Shown in pieces: positions 25,659-34,360 of a DNA stretch of 34,576 bases. Source of the stretch: Microvirga arabica (GTDB lineage Bacteria > Pseudomonadota > Alphaproteobacteria > Rhizobiales > Beijerinckiaceae); assembly GCF_016811235.1 (NCBI RefSeq), contig NZ_JAFBID010000071.1, forward strand, positions 1-34,576, read 5' to 3'. The notes beneath the pieces were generated by a model, which was not told the origin of the DNA, ran no database searches, and saw only the letters and a program-made list of their open reading frames with translations. The translations under genes and the position numbers were made by a program. Each line of letters starts with the position of its first letter. Positions within the stretch are counted from its first letter, which is position 1.

Positions 25659-25862
25659 CGATAAGTCACCCCGGACGCCGCAGGCGATCCGGGATCGCTT
25701 TCCGAGTACTCCTCGTCATGGCCGGGCTTGTCCCGGCCATCCACGTCTTCTGTGCGGTTGAAAGACGTGGATCCCCGGAACAAGCCCGGGGATGACGGAA
25801 AGAAGAACGCCAAACCCTGCACCCGATCCCGGATCGGCTGACGCCGTCCGGGATGACATTTC
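25659..25862. repeat. REP-like palindrome block between purH and ybjQ
   Basis: Several nested palindromes: ATGGCCGGG/CCCGGCCAT (25718-25726, 25732-25740), CCACGTCTT/AAGACGTGG (25741-25749, 25762-25770) and CCCCGG/CCGGGG (25773-25778, 25786-25791). The first matches 13541-13563 almost base for base. The flanks (ATCCGGGATCG near 25688, GATCCCGGATC near 25825) also pair with each other. Confidence 0.8.
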
Positions 25863-25904
25863 GCCTCACCCTTCCCATCTGAAGCGGTGCAGCAGGAGAA
25901 ACCC

Positions 25905-26225
25905 ATGATCATCACCACGACGCCCACCGTCGAAGGCCGCCGCATTGCCTCTTATCGCGGCATCGTCTCGGGCGAGGCGATTCTCGGCGCCAACGTGTTC
26001 CGCGATTTCTTCGCCTCCATCCGCGACGTGGTCGGCGGACGCGCAGGCTCCTACGAGCGAGTTTTGCGCGACGGGCGCGACACAGCCCTGCAGGAGATGA
26101 TCGAGGAGGCGCAGCGCCTCGGCGCGCACGCCATCGTGGGCGTTCACCTCGATTACGGGGCGCTGGGCAAGAACGAGGGCATGATGATGGTGTCGGTCAG
26201 CGGCACGGCGGTCACGCTGGAGTAA
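25905..26225 (+). CDS. YbjQ (UPF0145) family protein
   Basis: The 106-residue protein shows the YbjQ pattern: MIITTTPTVEGRRI at the start, YRGIVSGEAILGANVFRDFFASIRDVVGGRAGSYE in the middle, and AQRLGAHAIVGVHLDY near the end. The family is a small pentameric beta-sandwich protein, sometimes called a putative heavy-metal-binding domain, of unproven function. ATG 25905 has AGGAG seven bases upstream. The gene is flanked on both sides by REP-like repeats and has no operon partner. Confidence 0.93.
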   Translation: MIITTTPTVEGRRIASYRGIVSGEAILGANVFRDFFASIRDVVGGRAGSYERVLRDGRDTALQEMIEEAQRLGAHAIVGVHLDYGALGKNEGMMMVSVSGTAVTLE

Positions 26226-26230
26226 GTCCT

Positions 26231-26362
26231 GCTGTCATCCCCGCAAAGGCGGGGATCCATAACCGCTGGCATCGCAGGATGAAGAGCCGGAGCTGCAGTA
26301 CTCAGGCGAACAGCGTCGTGGATATGGATTCCGGGCTCCGCTGCGCGGCCCCGGAATGACAG
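26231..26362. repeat. Palindromic repeats between ybjQ and the MFS gene
   Basis: ATCCCCGC/GCGGGGAT (26237-26244, 26249-26256) with a 4-base loop starts the block. TGGATTCCGGG (near 26325) is answered by CCCCGGAATGACAG (near 26350). The outer TGTCATcCCG.. and ..GGAATGACA ends pair, so the whole 130-base stretch can fold on itself. It lies between convergent genes and may terminate both. Confidence 0.7.
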
Positions 26363-26371
26363 TGGAGGGTT

Positions 26372-27751
26372 TCACACCCGCCTCACGCCGCTCAACAGCC
26401 AGAAGCCTGCGAGCAGGAACAGGATCAGCACCGCCGGTCCTGCGGCCTGCGTCTGAAAGATCGCGGTTGCCACGGCGACCGCGAGCGGCGCGAGGAACGA
26501 CGTGACTTTTCCTGACAGCGCCAGCAGGCCGAAATAGCGCCCTGCTTCCTGCGCGGGCACGAGGCGAGCCAGGAGGCTGCGGGACGATGCCTGCAGCGGC
26601 CCCGCCACGGAGCCGATGACGAGGCCGAGCAGCACGAACAGCTTTTCGGGCGCTGAGCCGTAGAGGCCATCGTCGGGTGAAGGCGGCGCGGTGGGCACCG
26701 CGAAGAGGATGTGCTCGCGCCCGAGCGACAGAACGCCGAGGCACACGAGGGCCAGGATGACGATGGCGCCGAGGATCACGGGCTTGGCGCCCAGGCGGTC
26801 GTCGAGCCGCCCGCCGATCAGCGCCCCTATGGTGCCGGTGATGGTGAGCATGATGCCGAAGAGCCCGAGCTCGATGGCCTGCCAGCCGAACACGCCGGCC
26901 CCGTAGATGCCGCCAAAGGCGAACAGAGCCACCAGGGCATCCTGATAGACCATGTTGGCGAGAAGGAAGCGTCCAACGCTCGGGTGCCGCCGCGCATCCG
27001 CTACGGTGTTCTTCACCTGCTCCAGACCTTGTCGCGCCGCGTTTTTGAGGCTCATGCCTGTGCGAGGCAGGTCGGGCGTGAACAGGAAGAGTGGCAGAAT
27101 GAAAACCAGGAACCACAGGGCCGAGAACGGGCCTGTGACGCGGTCGCCTTCGCGCGTCGCCGGATCGAGGCCGAAGAGCGGGTCCAGGCCGAACACGGTC
27201 TTCATCGACACGGGATCGGCGGCGAGGAAACCCAGCACGATCACCAGCGACACCAGCCCGCCGAGATAACCCATGGCCCAGCCGGTGCCGGAAAGACGGC
27301 CATAGCGCTCCGGCGGCACGAGATGCGGGATCATGGCATTGTTGAACACGGCAGCCACCTCGACGGCGACTGTCCCAAAAGCGAAGCCGATCAGCGCGAT
27401 GGGAATGGCATAGGATTGCCCGGGCGTGGCGTACCACAGGGCGAAAGATGCGATGACCAACACGAGGCCGCTGGCGGCAATCCACGGCTTCTTCGGCCCC
27501 GTGGCGTCGGCAACGGAGCCGAGCACCGGCGACAGGATGGCGAGCACGAGCCCGGCTGCTGCCGTCGCATAGCCCCAGAGACTCTGTCCGCTCACCGGAT
27601 CGGAAGCCAGCACTGATGCGAAATACGGCGCGAATACGAAGGTAGTGACAAGCGTGAAGAAGGGCTGGCACGCCCAGTCGAACAGGAGCCAGCCCAGGAT
27701 CGCGGGACGCGAGGCTTTTCGTGAAGGCGCGAGGGGATTGATGTCTCTCAC
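26372..27751 (-). CDS. MFS transporter, UMF1 type
   Basis: The 459-residue membrane protein has about twelve hydrophobic helices. It starts GWLLFDWACQPFFTLVTTFVFAPYF, the DWA..P..T.....FAPYF signature of UMF1/COG2270 permeases, the bacterial relatives of Atg22. The conserved SPVLGSVADATGPKKPW loop after helix 3 and GALIGGRLDDRLGAKP in the second half match MFS loop motifs. Substrate unknown; Atg22 exports amino acids from the vacuole. The likely start is GTG 27751 (VRDINPLAPSRK..), with GAGGG 12 bases upstream. It follows the glutamate dehydrogenase gene by 95 bases on the same strand, so an amino-acid related role is possible but speculative. Confidence 0.88.
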   Translation of the reverse strand: MRDINPLAPSRKASRPAILGWLLFDWACQPFFTLVTTFVFAPYFASVLASDPVSGQSLWGYATAAAGLVLAILSPVLGSVADATGPKKPWIAASGLVLVIASFALWYATPGQSYAIPIALIGFAFGTVAVEVAAVFNNAMIPHLVPPERYGRLSGTGWAMGYLGGLVSLVIVLGFLAADPVSMKTVFGLDPLFGLDPATREGDRVTGPFSALWFLVFILPLFLFTPDLPRTGMSLKNAARQGLEQVKNTVADARRHPSVGRFLLANMVYQDALVALFAFGGIYGAGVFGWQAIELGLFGIMLTITGTIGALIGGRLDDRLGAKPVILGAIVILALVCLGVLSLGREHILFAVPTAPPSPDDGLYGSAPEKLFVLLGLVIGSVAGPLQASSRSLLARLVPAQEAGRYFGLLALSGKVTSFLAPLAVAVATAIFQTQAAGPAVLILFLLAGFWLLSGVRRV

Positions 27752-27793
27752 TAGGCTTTGTTTTCCCTCGACTTTAATGGTGGCAGCACTTCC

Positions 27794-27812
27794 CCTCCCC
27801 CTTGTGGGGAGG
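27794..27812 (-). repeat. Short GC hairpin repeat after the glutamate dehydrogenase gene
   Basis: CCTCCCC/GGGGAGG (27794-27800, 27806-27812) with loop CTTGT. This CCCCTCCCCCTTGTGGGGAGG-type unit is a common small intergenic repeat in rhizobial genomes. Here it may end or attenuate the gdh transcript ahead of the MFS gene. Confidence 0.55.
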
Positions 27813-27846
27813 AGGACTGGTTGCGCCTCGTCTCGAACGGAATGCC

Positions 27847-30800
27847 TCAGGTGGTGCGCGCAAGATCGCCCAGCAGGCTCGCCGCCACGGTGATCTTCGA
27901 CAGGGTCAGGCCCGACGACACGATGCCGTCGACCGCGCCGCGGATGCGGTTGACGTCGGCGCCGCGCTTCTCGCTCCAGGCCCGCACCGCCTCGACGCCG
28001 GATTCGTCCTGCGAGGCCACCTCGGCGGTCAGGCCGCGATGGGCATAGGCGATGCTGTCGATGGCGCGGTCCAGCGCCAGGCGGTCGAAGTAGTCGCTGA
28101 CGCTGATCTCCTGCGCGGCACCGATGAGGGCGCCGAGACGGAACGAGGCTTCCAGGGCGAAATGCGTGCAGGCGATGTCGGCCACGGGCTTGCCCGTCTT
28201 CTGCGCGGTCTGCACGATGTCGGGCGCCGCCACGAGATCGGGCAGGGACGCGATGCGCCGCGCCAGGTCCTCGGGGACACCCTCGTCTACCAGCGCCTTC
28301 GTGCGCGCCTCCCACACGGCCTTGGCTTCGGGCGAGAGCGCATTCGAAAGGCTCTGCTCGACTTCCGTAATGCCGGCCTGGTAAGTGCCGATGATCTGGT
28401 CCAGCGAGTGGTTGGCGAAGTCAACGTTGCGGATGAACCAGACGATCCGGTTCATGAGCAGGTCCTGCAATTCGCCGTAAAGCCGCAGCTGCACCCGGCC
28501 CGGCACGATGCCGTCGAGGGCATCGATGGCGATGTTCATCTCGGTGAGGTTGAAGGAATCGCGCGTGGCCGCATAGGCCGCCGCGATGGTCGGCGCGTCC
28601 GCCCCGGTCTGGTCGACGAGACGGGCTACCATGGTCGGGCCGCCGCGATTGATGATGGCGTTGGCCAGTTGCGTGGCGATGATCTCGCGCCGCAGGCGAT
28701 GGCCGGCGATCGCATCAGGGAAGCGCTCGCGCATTTCGGCCGGGAAGTAGCGGTCGAGTTCCTTGCCGAGATACGGATCGTCCGGCACGGGGCTTTCCAG
28801 CAACGCGTCGTGCAGGGAGAGCTTGGCATAGGCCAAGAGCACCGCAAGTTCCGGCCTGGTCAGCGCCTCGCCGCGGCGGGCGCGCTCGGTGAGCGTCGAG
28901 TCGTCAGGCAGGTATTCCACCGCGCGGTTGAGGCGGCCTTGCGCCTCCAGCATGTGCATGAGCCGGCGGGCGAAGCCGAGATCGGCAAGGCCGCGCTGCT
29001 CGGAGAGCGACAGCGCCAGGGTCTGGAGGTAGTTGTTGCGCAGCACGAGTGCGGCAACGTCCTCGGTCATGTCCGCGAGCAGCGCGTTGCGCTGCTCGTC
29101 CGAGAGGCGTCCGTCGCGCTCCGGTGTGGTGAGCGCGATCTTGATGTTCACCTCCACGTCGGAGGTGTTCACGCCCGCCGAGTTGTCGATGGCATCCGTG
29201 TTGAGACGCACGCCCTTCTGGGCCGCCTCGATGCGCCCGCGCTGGGTCATGCCGAGATTGGCGCCCTCGCCGATCACCTTGGCGCGCACGTCCGGGCCGG
29301 TGATGCGGATCGCATCATTGGCGCGGTCGCCCACCTGCTCGTCGGTTTCGGTGGAAGCACGGACATAGGTGCCGATGCCGCCGAACCAGAGCAGGTCGAC
29401 GCGGGCTTTCAGGATGGCGTTCATCACCTCGGCCGGCGTGGCTTCCGGCTTGTCGAGATCGAGCAGCGCGCGCACCTCAGGTGAAAGCGGGATCGATTTC
29501 GCATTACGCGGGAAGATGCCGCCGCCCACCGAGATTAAAGCCTTGTCGTAATCCTGCCAGCTGGAGCGCGGCAGATTGAACAGGCGCTCGCGCTCGAGAT
29601 AGGTCGCCTCCGGATCCGGGTTCGGATCGAGGAAGATGTCGCGATGATCGAAGGCGGCCACGAGCTTCAAGGCCCGCGACAGCAGCATGCCGTTCCCGAA
29701 CACGTCGCCCGACATGTCGCCCACGCCCGCCACCGTCACCGGGGTGGTCTGGATGTCGATGTCGATCTCGCGGAAGTGGCGTTTCACCGCCTCCCAGGCA
29801 CCGCGGGCCGTGATGCCCATCTTCTTGTGGTCGTAGCCCTGGCTGCCGCCGGACGCGAAGGCATCGCCGAGCCAGTGACCCTTCTCGATGGAAAGCGCAT
29901 TGGCCGTGTCGGAGAAGGTGGCCGTGCCCTTGTCGGCGGCGACCACGAGGTAGGGATCGTCACCGTCGTGGCGGACCGTATCCGGTGGCGGGACGATGCT
30001 GTCGCCCACGATGTTGTCGGTGAGCTGCAGCATCGTGCGCACGAAGATGCGGTAGCTCTCGGTGCCCTCGTTGAGCCAGGCCTGCCGGTCGCTCGCGGGC
30101 GGCAGGAGCTTGGGCACAAAGCCACCCTTCGCACCCACCGGCACGATGACGGCGTTCTTGACCTGCTGCGCCTTCACGAGGCCCAGCACCTCGGTGCGGA
30201 AATCCTGCGGCCGATCGGACCAGCGCAATCCGCCGCGCGCCACCTTGCCGAAGCGCAGATGCACGCCCTCGACGCGGGGCGAGTAAACGAAGATCTCGTA
30301 AAGAGGCCGGGGCAGCGGCAGGCCTTCGACCTTGGCGCATTCGAACTTGAATGCGATGGTCTGGCGCGGCAGGCCATTGTCTTCGAGCTGGAAGAAGTTG
30401 GTGCGGGTTGCCGCGTCGATCAGGTTGATGAAGCGGCGCAGGATTCGGTCGTCGTCGAGGCTCGTGACCTGCTTCAGCTGCTCCTCGATCCGCTCGCGGA
30501 TTCCAGCCTCGGCAGCCTCACGGCCCTTCTCGTAGCGCGGGTCGAAGCGGGCATAGAAGAGCTTCACGAGATCGGCCACGATCGCGCCGTGGCGCGCGAG
30601 CGTTCCGGCAATGTAATCCTGCGAATAAGTAACCTGGATCTGGCGCAGGTAGCGACCGAAGGCCCGGATCATGGCCACATCGCGCCAGCCGAGGCCGGCT
30701 TCGAGCACGAGGCGGTTGAAGCCGTCGGATTCCGCAAGACCCCGGAACAGGGCGAGCAATGCCGCCTCGATCAGCGCCTGGATCTCGTCGATCTCAATCG

Positions 30801-32670
30801 TGCCGCCTGCGGCGCGCTCCAGGGTCATGTCGTGGAGCCACACCCGGTCGGAGCCCGTGAATGCCACGCGATAGGTTCGCTCGTTCACCACGCGGAAGCC
30901 GAGATTTTCCAGGAGGGGCACGCGGTCCGACAGGGGCATCGACTGGTTGAGCGAGAACACCTTCAGGTTCACGCGGGTGTCGCCATCGCCTTCGCGGCGG
31001 TAGAGATCGACGGCGCGGGGGCGAGCCTCCGAGAGCTGCTCCAGCAGGCTGATGTCCTGGATCACCTGCTCGGCCCCGAAGGCCTCGCGATAGGCGGCGC
31101 TGAACGCCTCGCCATAACGATTTGCAAGCGCCCGCGCCTTTGCGCCTCCGACAGAGGCGTCGAGCGCGTCGCGCAGCGCATCGCTCCAGGTGCGCACGAT
31201 GGCGGAGATGCCCTTTTCCAGGGTCTCGCGGGAAACCTGCGGGGTCTGCCCCTCGTCACGCCCGATGATGTAATGGGTGCGCGCGAGCGGGCCTTCCGGA
31301 TAGGACGGATAGGACGCGGAAACACGCCCCTCGAAGATGCCGGCAAGGAACTGGCCGATGCGCAGGCGGGCCTGCGTGTCATAGCGGTCCTTCGGCACGA
31401 ACACGAGCACCGAAACGAAGCGGTCGAACTCGTCGGCGCGCGCCAGCACCCGCACCCGCGGCCGCTCCGACAGGTTCATGATGTCGATGGCGAAGTGATA
31501 GAGCGTGTCCTCGTCGATCTGGAACAGCTCGTCGCGGGGATAGTTCTCGAGCACGTTGAGAAGTGCGCGGCCCGCATAGCTCGACGGGTCGAAGCCTGCG
31601 CGGGCCGTGACCTTCGCCACCTTGTGGCGCAGATACGGCACTTCGCCGGTTGTGTTGGTGTAGGCGCTCGCTGTGAACAAACCGACGATGCGCAGCTCCC
31701 CCTGGAGGTGGCCGTTGCCGTCGAAGAGCTTCACGCCGATGTAATCGAGATGCGCCCGGCGATGAACGCGGGACTTCACGTTGGCCTTGGTGATGATGAG
31801 CGCCTGGGGACGCGCCAGGAAGGCGCGGATTTCCGGCGACATGGAGACCAGATCGCGGCCGCGGCGCAGCACGCGTACGCTCGGGTCGCGCAGGAGGCCA
31901 AGTCCCGAGCCCTCTACGGGATCGGCCGCGGTGTCGCCGGACGGCAGGCGATATTCGCGAAGGCCGAGGAAGGTGAAATTGTCCCGTGCGATCCAGTCGA
32001 GAAAGGCGATCGCCTCCTTCACCTCGTCGTCCGGCAGCGGCGGAGGATTGAGGCGGTAATTGTGCACGATTTCGGTCACGCGGGCGCGCATGCCCGGCCA
32101 GTCGTGCACCGCCAGGGACACATCGCTGTGGACCCGCCGGATGGCCTCGATGATTCCGGTGCGGGTTTCCGCATCGTCGATGCGGGGCAGGTGAATATGA
32201 ATGAAGCTCTCGCGCTTTACGCCGAGCCGCAGGGCCGCCGTGGCCTCGCCCACGAGGCGCACCAGGGCCCCGCTCGCGTCGCGCTCCACGGCCAGGATCG
32301 GATGGGCCACGAGCAGCGGGTCGTAGCCCTGGTCGACGATCTCGGCCAAGGTCGAGTCGAGCAGGAAGGGCATGTTGTCGTTGACGATCTCGAGCACCGT
32401 CACGTCCTGGCGCCTTCCCTCGCGCTCGACCTCCACGTCGATGAGGCGCACATCCGCGCCGTCGGTGGTTCGGGACGCCTTGAGATGCTCGAAGGCTTCC
32501 GCTGCGAGATCCGCCAGGGATTGAGGCGAGTAGAAGGCGAGATCCTCGGACGGCACCCGCCCGTACAGATCGCGCACAAAGGTCGGAGGGGTGGCCTTGT
32601 GTCCGGCTTCCAGCACGGCGACGGCTTCCGCCGTCAACTCGCTTCCGCTGGTCGGTGTATCCAGCTTCAT
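27847..32670 (-). CDS. gdh: NAD-specific glutamate dehydrogenase, large (about 180 kDa) class
   Basis: The 1607-residue product matches the large NAD-dependent enzymes of Streptomyces, Pseudomonas and Caulobacter, which deaminate glutamate to 2-oxoglutarate for catabolism. The N-terminal half (about 1-700) holds ACT-like regulatory segments. The catalytic part has RGGLRWSDRPQDFRTEVLGL, then QVKNAVIVPVGAKGGFVPK with the reactive lysine (about 30110-30250 on the map). AADKGTATFSDTAN and the NAD-binding VAGVGDMSGDVFGNGML and WFGGIGTY segments follow. A helical C-terminal region of about 450 residues completes it. ATG 32670 (MKLDTPTSGS..) is preferred over an in-frame codon 14 residues upstream. 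The gene is intact. A very long open frame on its opposite strand is a composition artefact. Confidence 0.96.
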   Translation of the reverse strand: MKLDTPTSGSELTAEAVAVLEAGHKATPPTFVRDLYGRVPSEDLAFYSPQSLADLAAEAFEHLKASRTTDGADVRLIDVEVEREGRRQDVTVLEIVNDNMPFLLDSTLAEIVDQGYDPLLVAHPILAVERDASGALVRLVGEATAALRLGVKRESFIHIHLPRIDDAETRTGIIEAIRRVHSDVSLAVHDWPGMRARVTEIVHNYRLNPPPLPDDEVKEAIAFLDWIARDNFTFLGLREYRLPSGDTAADPVEGSGLGLLRDPSVRVLRRGRDLVSMSPEIRAFLARPQALIITKANVKSRVHRRAHLDYIGVKLFDGNGHLQGELRIVGLFTASAYTNTTGEVPYLRHKVAKVTARAGFDPSSYAGRALLNVLENYPRDELFQIDEDTLYHFAIDIMNLSERPRVRVLARADEFDRFVSVLVFVPKDRYDTQARLRIGQFLAGIFEGRVSASYPSYPEGPLARTHYIIGRDEGQTPQVSRETLEKGISAIVRTWSDALRDALDASVGGAKARALANRYGEAFSAAYREAFGAEQVIQDISLLEQLSEARPRAVDLYRREGDGDTRVNLKVFSLNQSMPLSDRVPLLENLGFRVVNERTYRVAFTGSDRVWLHDMTLERAAGGTIEIDEIQALIEAALLALFRGLAESDGFNRLVLEAGLGWRDVAMIRAFGRYLRQIQVTYSQDYIAGTLARHGAIVADLVKLFYARFDPRYEKGREAAEAGIRERIEEQLKQVTSLDDDRILRRFINLIDAATRTNFFQLEDNGLPRQTIAFKFECAKVEGLPLPRPLYEIFVYSPRVEGVHLRFGKVARGGLRWSDRPQDFRTEVLGLVKAQQVKNAVIVPVGAKGGFVPKLLPPASDRQAWLNEGTESYRIFVRTMLQLTDNIVGDSIVPPPDTVRHDGDDPYLVVAADKGTATFSDTANALSIEKGHWLGDAFASGGSQGYDHKKMGITARGAWEAVKRHFREIDIDIQTTPVTVAGVGDMSGDVFGNGMLLSRALKLVAAFDHRDIFLDPNPDPEATYLERERLFNLPRSSWQDYDKALISVGGGIFPRNAKSIPLSPEVRALLDLDKPEATPAEVMNAILKARVDLLWFGGIGTYVRASTETDEQVGDRANDAIRITGPDVRAKVIGEGANLGMTQRGRIEAAQKGVRLNTDAIDNSAGVNTSDVEVNIKIALTTPERDGRLSDEQRNALLADMTEDVAALVLRNNYLQTLALSLSEQRGLADLGFARRLMHMLEAQGRLNRAVEYLPDDSTLTERARRGEALTRPELAVLLAYAKLSLHDALLESPVPDDPYLGKELDRYFPAEMRERFPDAIAGHRLRREIIATQLANAIINRGGPTMVARLVDQTGADAPTIAAAYAATRDSFNLTEMNIAIDALDGIVPGRVQLRLYGELQDLLMNRIVWFIRNVDFANHSLDQIIGTYQAGITEVEQSLSNALSPEAKAVWEARTKALVDEGVPEDLARRIASLPDLVAAPDIVQTAQKTGKPVADIACTHFALEASFRLGALIGAAQEISVSDYFDRLALDRAIDSIAYAHRGLTAEVASQDESGVEAVRAWSEKRGADVNRIRGAVDGIVSSGLTLSKITVAASLLGDLARTT

Positions 32671-32787
32671 GCGCGCATCCTCTGATTGTCGTTGTTGCGG
32701 GAGCGTTGCCACAGAGCGGCAGGCGGCGCAAGAACAGCCTGCGGAAGCGCGCTGCGTAGGGTTAAGTTCTTGCAGTGCACGAACACT

Positions 32788-33138
32788 TTAGGCTGCTTGA
32801 GCACCTTGAGACGAAAGATTCGTATCGCCCCATTCCTTCATGGCCATGAGCACCGGCTCGAGACTCCGCCCGCGGGCCGACAGGGAATATTCGACTCGGG
32901 GCGGGACCTGGGCATAGACCGTGCGGACGATGAGCCCGTCGGCCTCCAGCTCGCGCAGCTGATGCGTGAGCATGCGCTGGGTGACCAGCGGCATCAGCCG
33001 CCGCAGCTCGTTGAAGCGCAAGGTGCCCTTCAAAAGCTTGTAGAGCACGATGATCTTCCACTTGCCCTCAATGAGGCTCAGCGTGCGCTCGACGGCGCAC
33101 CCCTCAACCCCAGGAATTCTCGAAGACACCCTCGGCAT
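32788..33138 (-). CDS. HxlR-family winged-helix regulator
   Basis: The 116-residue protein is a single HxlR (DUF24/MarR-like) DNA-binding domain. It has CAVERTLSLIEGKWKIIVLYKLLKGTLRFNELRRL, followed by TQRMLTHQLRELEADGLIVR and the wing VPPRVEYSLSARG. Cys14, just before the first helix, is the position used for thiol-based redox sensing by YodB, HypR and QorR. It is divergent from a quinone-oxidoreductase-like gene, the same pairing as QorR-Qor2 in Corynebacterium, so regulation of that gene by electrophiles or oxidants is likely. ATG 33138 has AAGGA seven bases upstream; a GTG one codon earlier is possible. The C-terminal tail (SSQGAQAA) is unstructured. Confidence 0.93.
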   Translation of the reverse strand: MPRVSSRIPGVEGCAVERTLSLIEGKWKIIVLYKLLKGTLRFNELRRLMPLVTQRMLTHQLRELEADGLIVRTVYAQVPPRVEYSLSARGRSLEPVLMAMKEWGDTNLSSQGAQAA

Positions 33139-33141
33139 CAC

Positions 33142-33215
33142 GGTATCCTTTTTGACACTATGGGCTGTTTTTGTGCGTTCTTGCAGCCTCAGACACTATG
33201 CTCAACTATACCTCT
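33142..33215. promoter_or_regulatory. Divergent control region with a direct repeat, candidate HxlR sites
   Basis: GACACTATG occurs twice in the same orientation (33154-33162 and 33192-33200), 38 bases apart. The first copy lies 16 bases from the HxlR start codon, a suitable place for autorepression. HxlR regulators often use repeated or dyad AT-containing half-sites, but no consensus for this branch is known to me. Confidence 0.4.
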
Positions 33216-33266
33216 AGAGCATCGGACCCAAAAGTGGACCCCACTTTTGGGATCTATTCGATGCTC
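33216..33266. repeat. Palindromic intergenic repeat, family A copy 3
   Basis: AGCATCGGACCCAAAAGTGG (33218-33237) pairs with CCACTTTTGGG (33241-33251) and, after a short interruption, with CGATGCT (33259-33265). The left arm is identical to the copy after gpsA. The interruption (ATCTATT) replaces part of the right arm, so this copy is damaged on one side. Confidence 0.85.
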
Positions 33267-33278
33267 AGCTTTGAAATT

Positions 33279-33327
33279 GCGCATCGTTGAGACCGGAAAA
33301 CCGGGACCACTTTTCCGCACGATGCGC
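33279..33327. repeat. Companion palindromic repeat, family C
   Basis: Outer arms GCGCATCGT/ACGATGCGC (33279-33287, 33319-33327) and inner arms CGGAAAA/TTTTCCG (33294-33300, 33311-33317) make a two-tier hairpin. The GCGCATC...GGAAAACCGG...CACTTTTC layout resembles a widespread rhizobial palindrome. It ends 16 bases before the dehydrogenase start codon. Confidence 0.8.
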
Positions 33328-33343
33328 TAACAGGAGACAAGTC

Positions 33344-34360
33344 ATGCGCGCCGTCGGCTATCAACAATCCCTCCCCATCGATCAGGATGCCTCCCTCATC
33401 GATGTCGAACTGCCCCGGCCCGAGCCGGGACCGCGCGACCTTCTGGTCGAGATCAGGGCGGTGTCCCTGAATCCGGTCGACACCAAGGTCCGCATGCGGG
33501 CCCAACCCGAGGCGGGCGGCGTGAAGGTGCTGGGTTTTGACGCCGCCGGCATCGTGCGCGGGGTGGGCTCGGAGTCTTCGCTCTTCAAGGAGGGCGACGA
33601 GGTGTTCTATGCCGGCGCCATCACCCGGCCCGGCACCAATGCGGAATTCCATGTGGTCGACGAGCGGCTGGTGGGGAGAAAGCCCAAGTCCCTCAGCTTC
33701 GAGGAGGCGGCAGCCCTTCCTCTCACCACGCTCACCGCCTGGGAGACCCTGTTCGACCGGCTCGATGTGAAGCGCCCGGTCAAGGGCGCGGCCAATGCCC
33801 TTCTGATCGTGGGCGCGGCCGGCGGCGTGGGCTCCGTGGCCCTTCAACTGGCGCGCCACCTGACGGACCTGACCGTGATCGCCACGGCGTCGCGGCCCGA
33901 AACGCAGGAATGGGCCAGAGAACTCGGAGCCCATCACGTGATCGATCACAGCCAGCCGCTTGCCGCGCAGGTGGAAGCTCTCGGGATCGGCGCGCCGGCC
34001 TTCGTGTTCTCGATCACCCACACGGAAAACCATTTTGCGGAGATCGCGAAAGCTATCGCCCCGCAAGGCCGCTTTGCGCTCATCGACGACCCGAAGGCGC
34101 CCCTCGACATCAGCCTCCTGAAGAGCAAGAGCGTGTCGATCCACTGGGAATCCATGTTCACCCGCTCGACCTTCCAGACCGCCGACATGGAGCGGCAGCA
34201 CGAAATCCTGAACGAAGCCGCGCGCCTTGTGGATGCGGGAACGATCAGAACGACGCTGTCGGACGTGATCGGACCGATCAACGCGGCCAATCTCAAGCGG
34301 GCTCACGCGCTCATCGAGAGCGGCCGCACGCGCGGCAAGATCGTGCTTTCGGGGTTTTGA
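33344..34360 (+). CDS. Zinc-less medium-chain dehydrogenase, quinone-oxidoreductase-like
   Basis: This 338-residue MDR-superfamily NAD(P)H-dependent oxidoreductase is of the type often annotated zinc-binding alcohol dehydrogenase. The N-terminal GroES-like domain includes SLNPVDTKVR (41-50) and LGFDAAGIV (63-71). The Rossmann motif is VGAAGGVGSVALQLAR (156-171). I see no cysteine in the chain, so neither the catalytic nor the structural zinc site exists, which places it with quinone oxidoreductase/zeta-crystallin rather than true alcohol dehydrogenases. Likely substrates are quinones or electrophilic enones. AGGAGA before ATG 33344 is strong. It is divergent from the HxlR regulator, its probable controller. 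Confidence 0.92.
   Translation: MRAVGYQQSLPIDQDASLIDVELPRPEPGPRDLLVEIRAVSLNPVDTKVRMRAQPEAGGVKVLGFDAAGIVRGVGSESSLFKEGDEVFYAGAITRPGTNAEFHVVDERLVGRKPKSLSFEEAAALPLTTLTAWETLFDRLDVKRPVKGAANALLIVGAAGGVGSVALQLARHLTDLTVIATASRPETQEWARELGAHHVIDHSQPLAAQVEALGIGAPAFVFSITHTENHFAEIAKAIAPQGRFALIDDPKAPLDISLLKSKSVSIHWESMFTRSTFQTADMERQHEILNEAARLVDAGTIRTTLSDVIGPINAANLKRAHALIESGRTRGKIVLSGF

Noticed and set aside
25659..26371. ybjQ with flanking repeats as a mobile cassette
   Set aside because: The left and right repeat blocks are different in sequence, and no direct target repeat or recombinase is present.
29644..32685. About 1000-codon open frame on the plus strand opposite the glutamate dehydrogenase gene
   Set aside because: It mirrors the codon pattern of the real gene, is rich in His/Arg/Gly with no recognisable domain, and gdh is unmistakable on the other strand.
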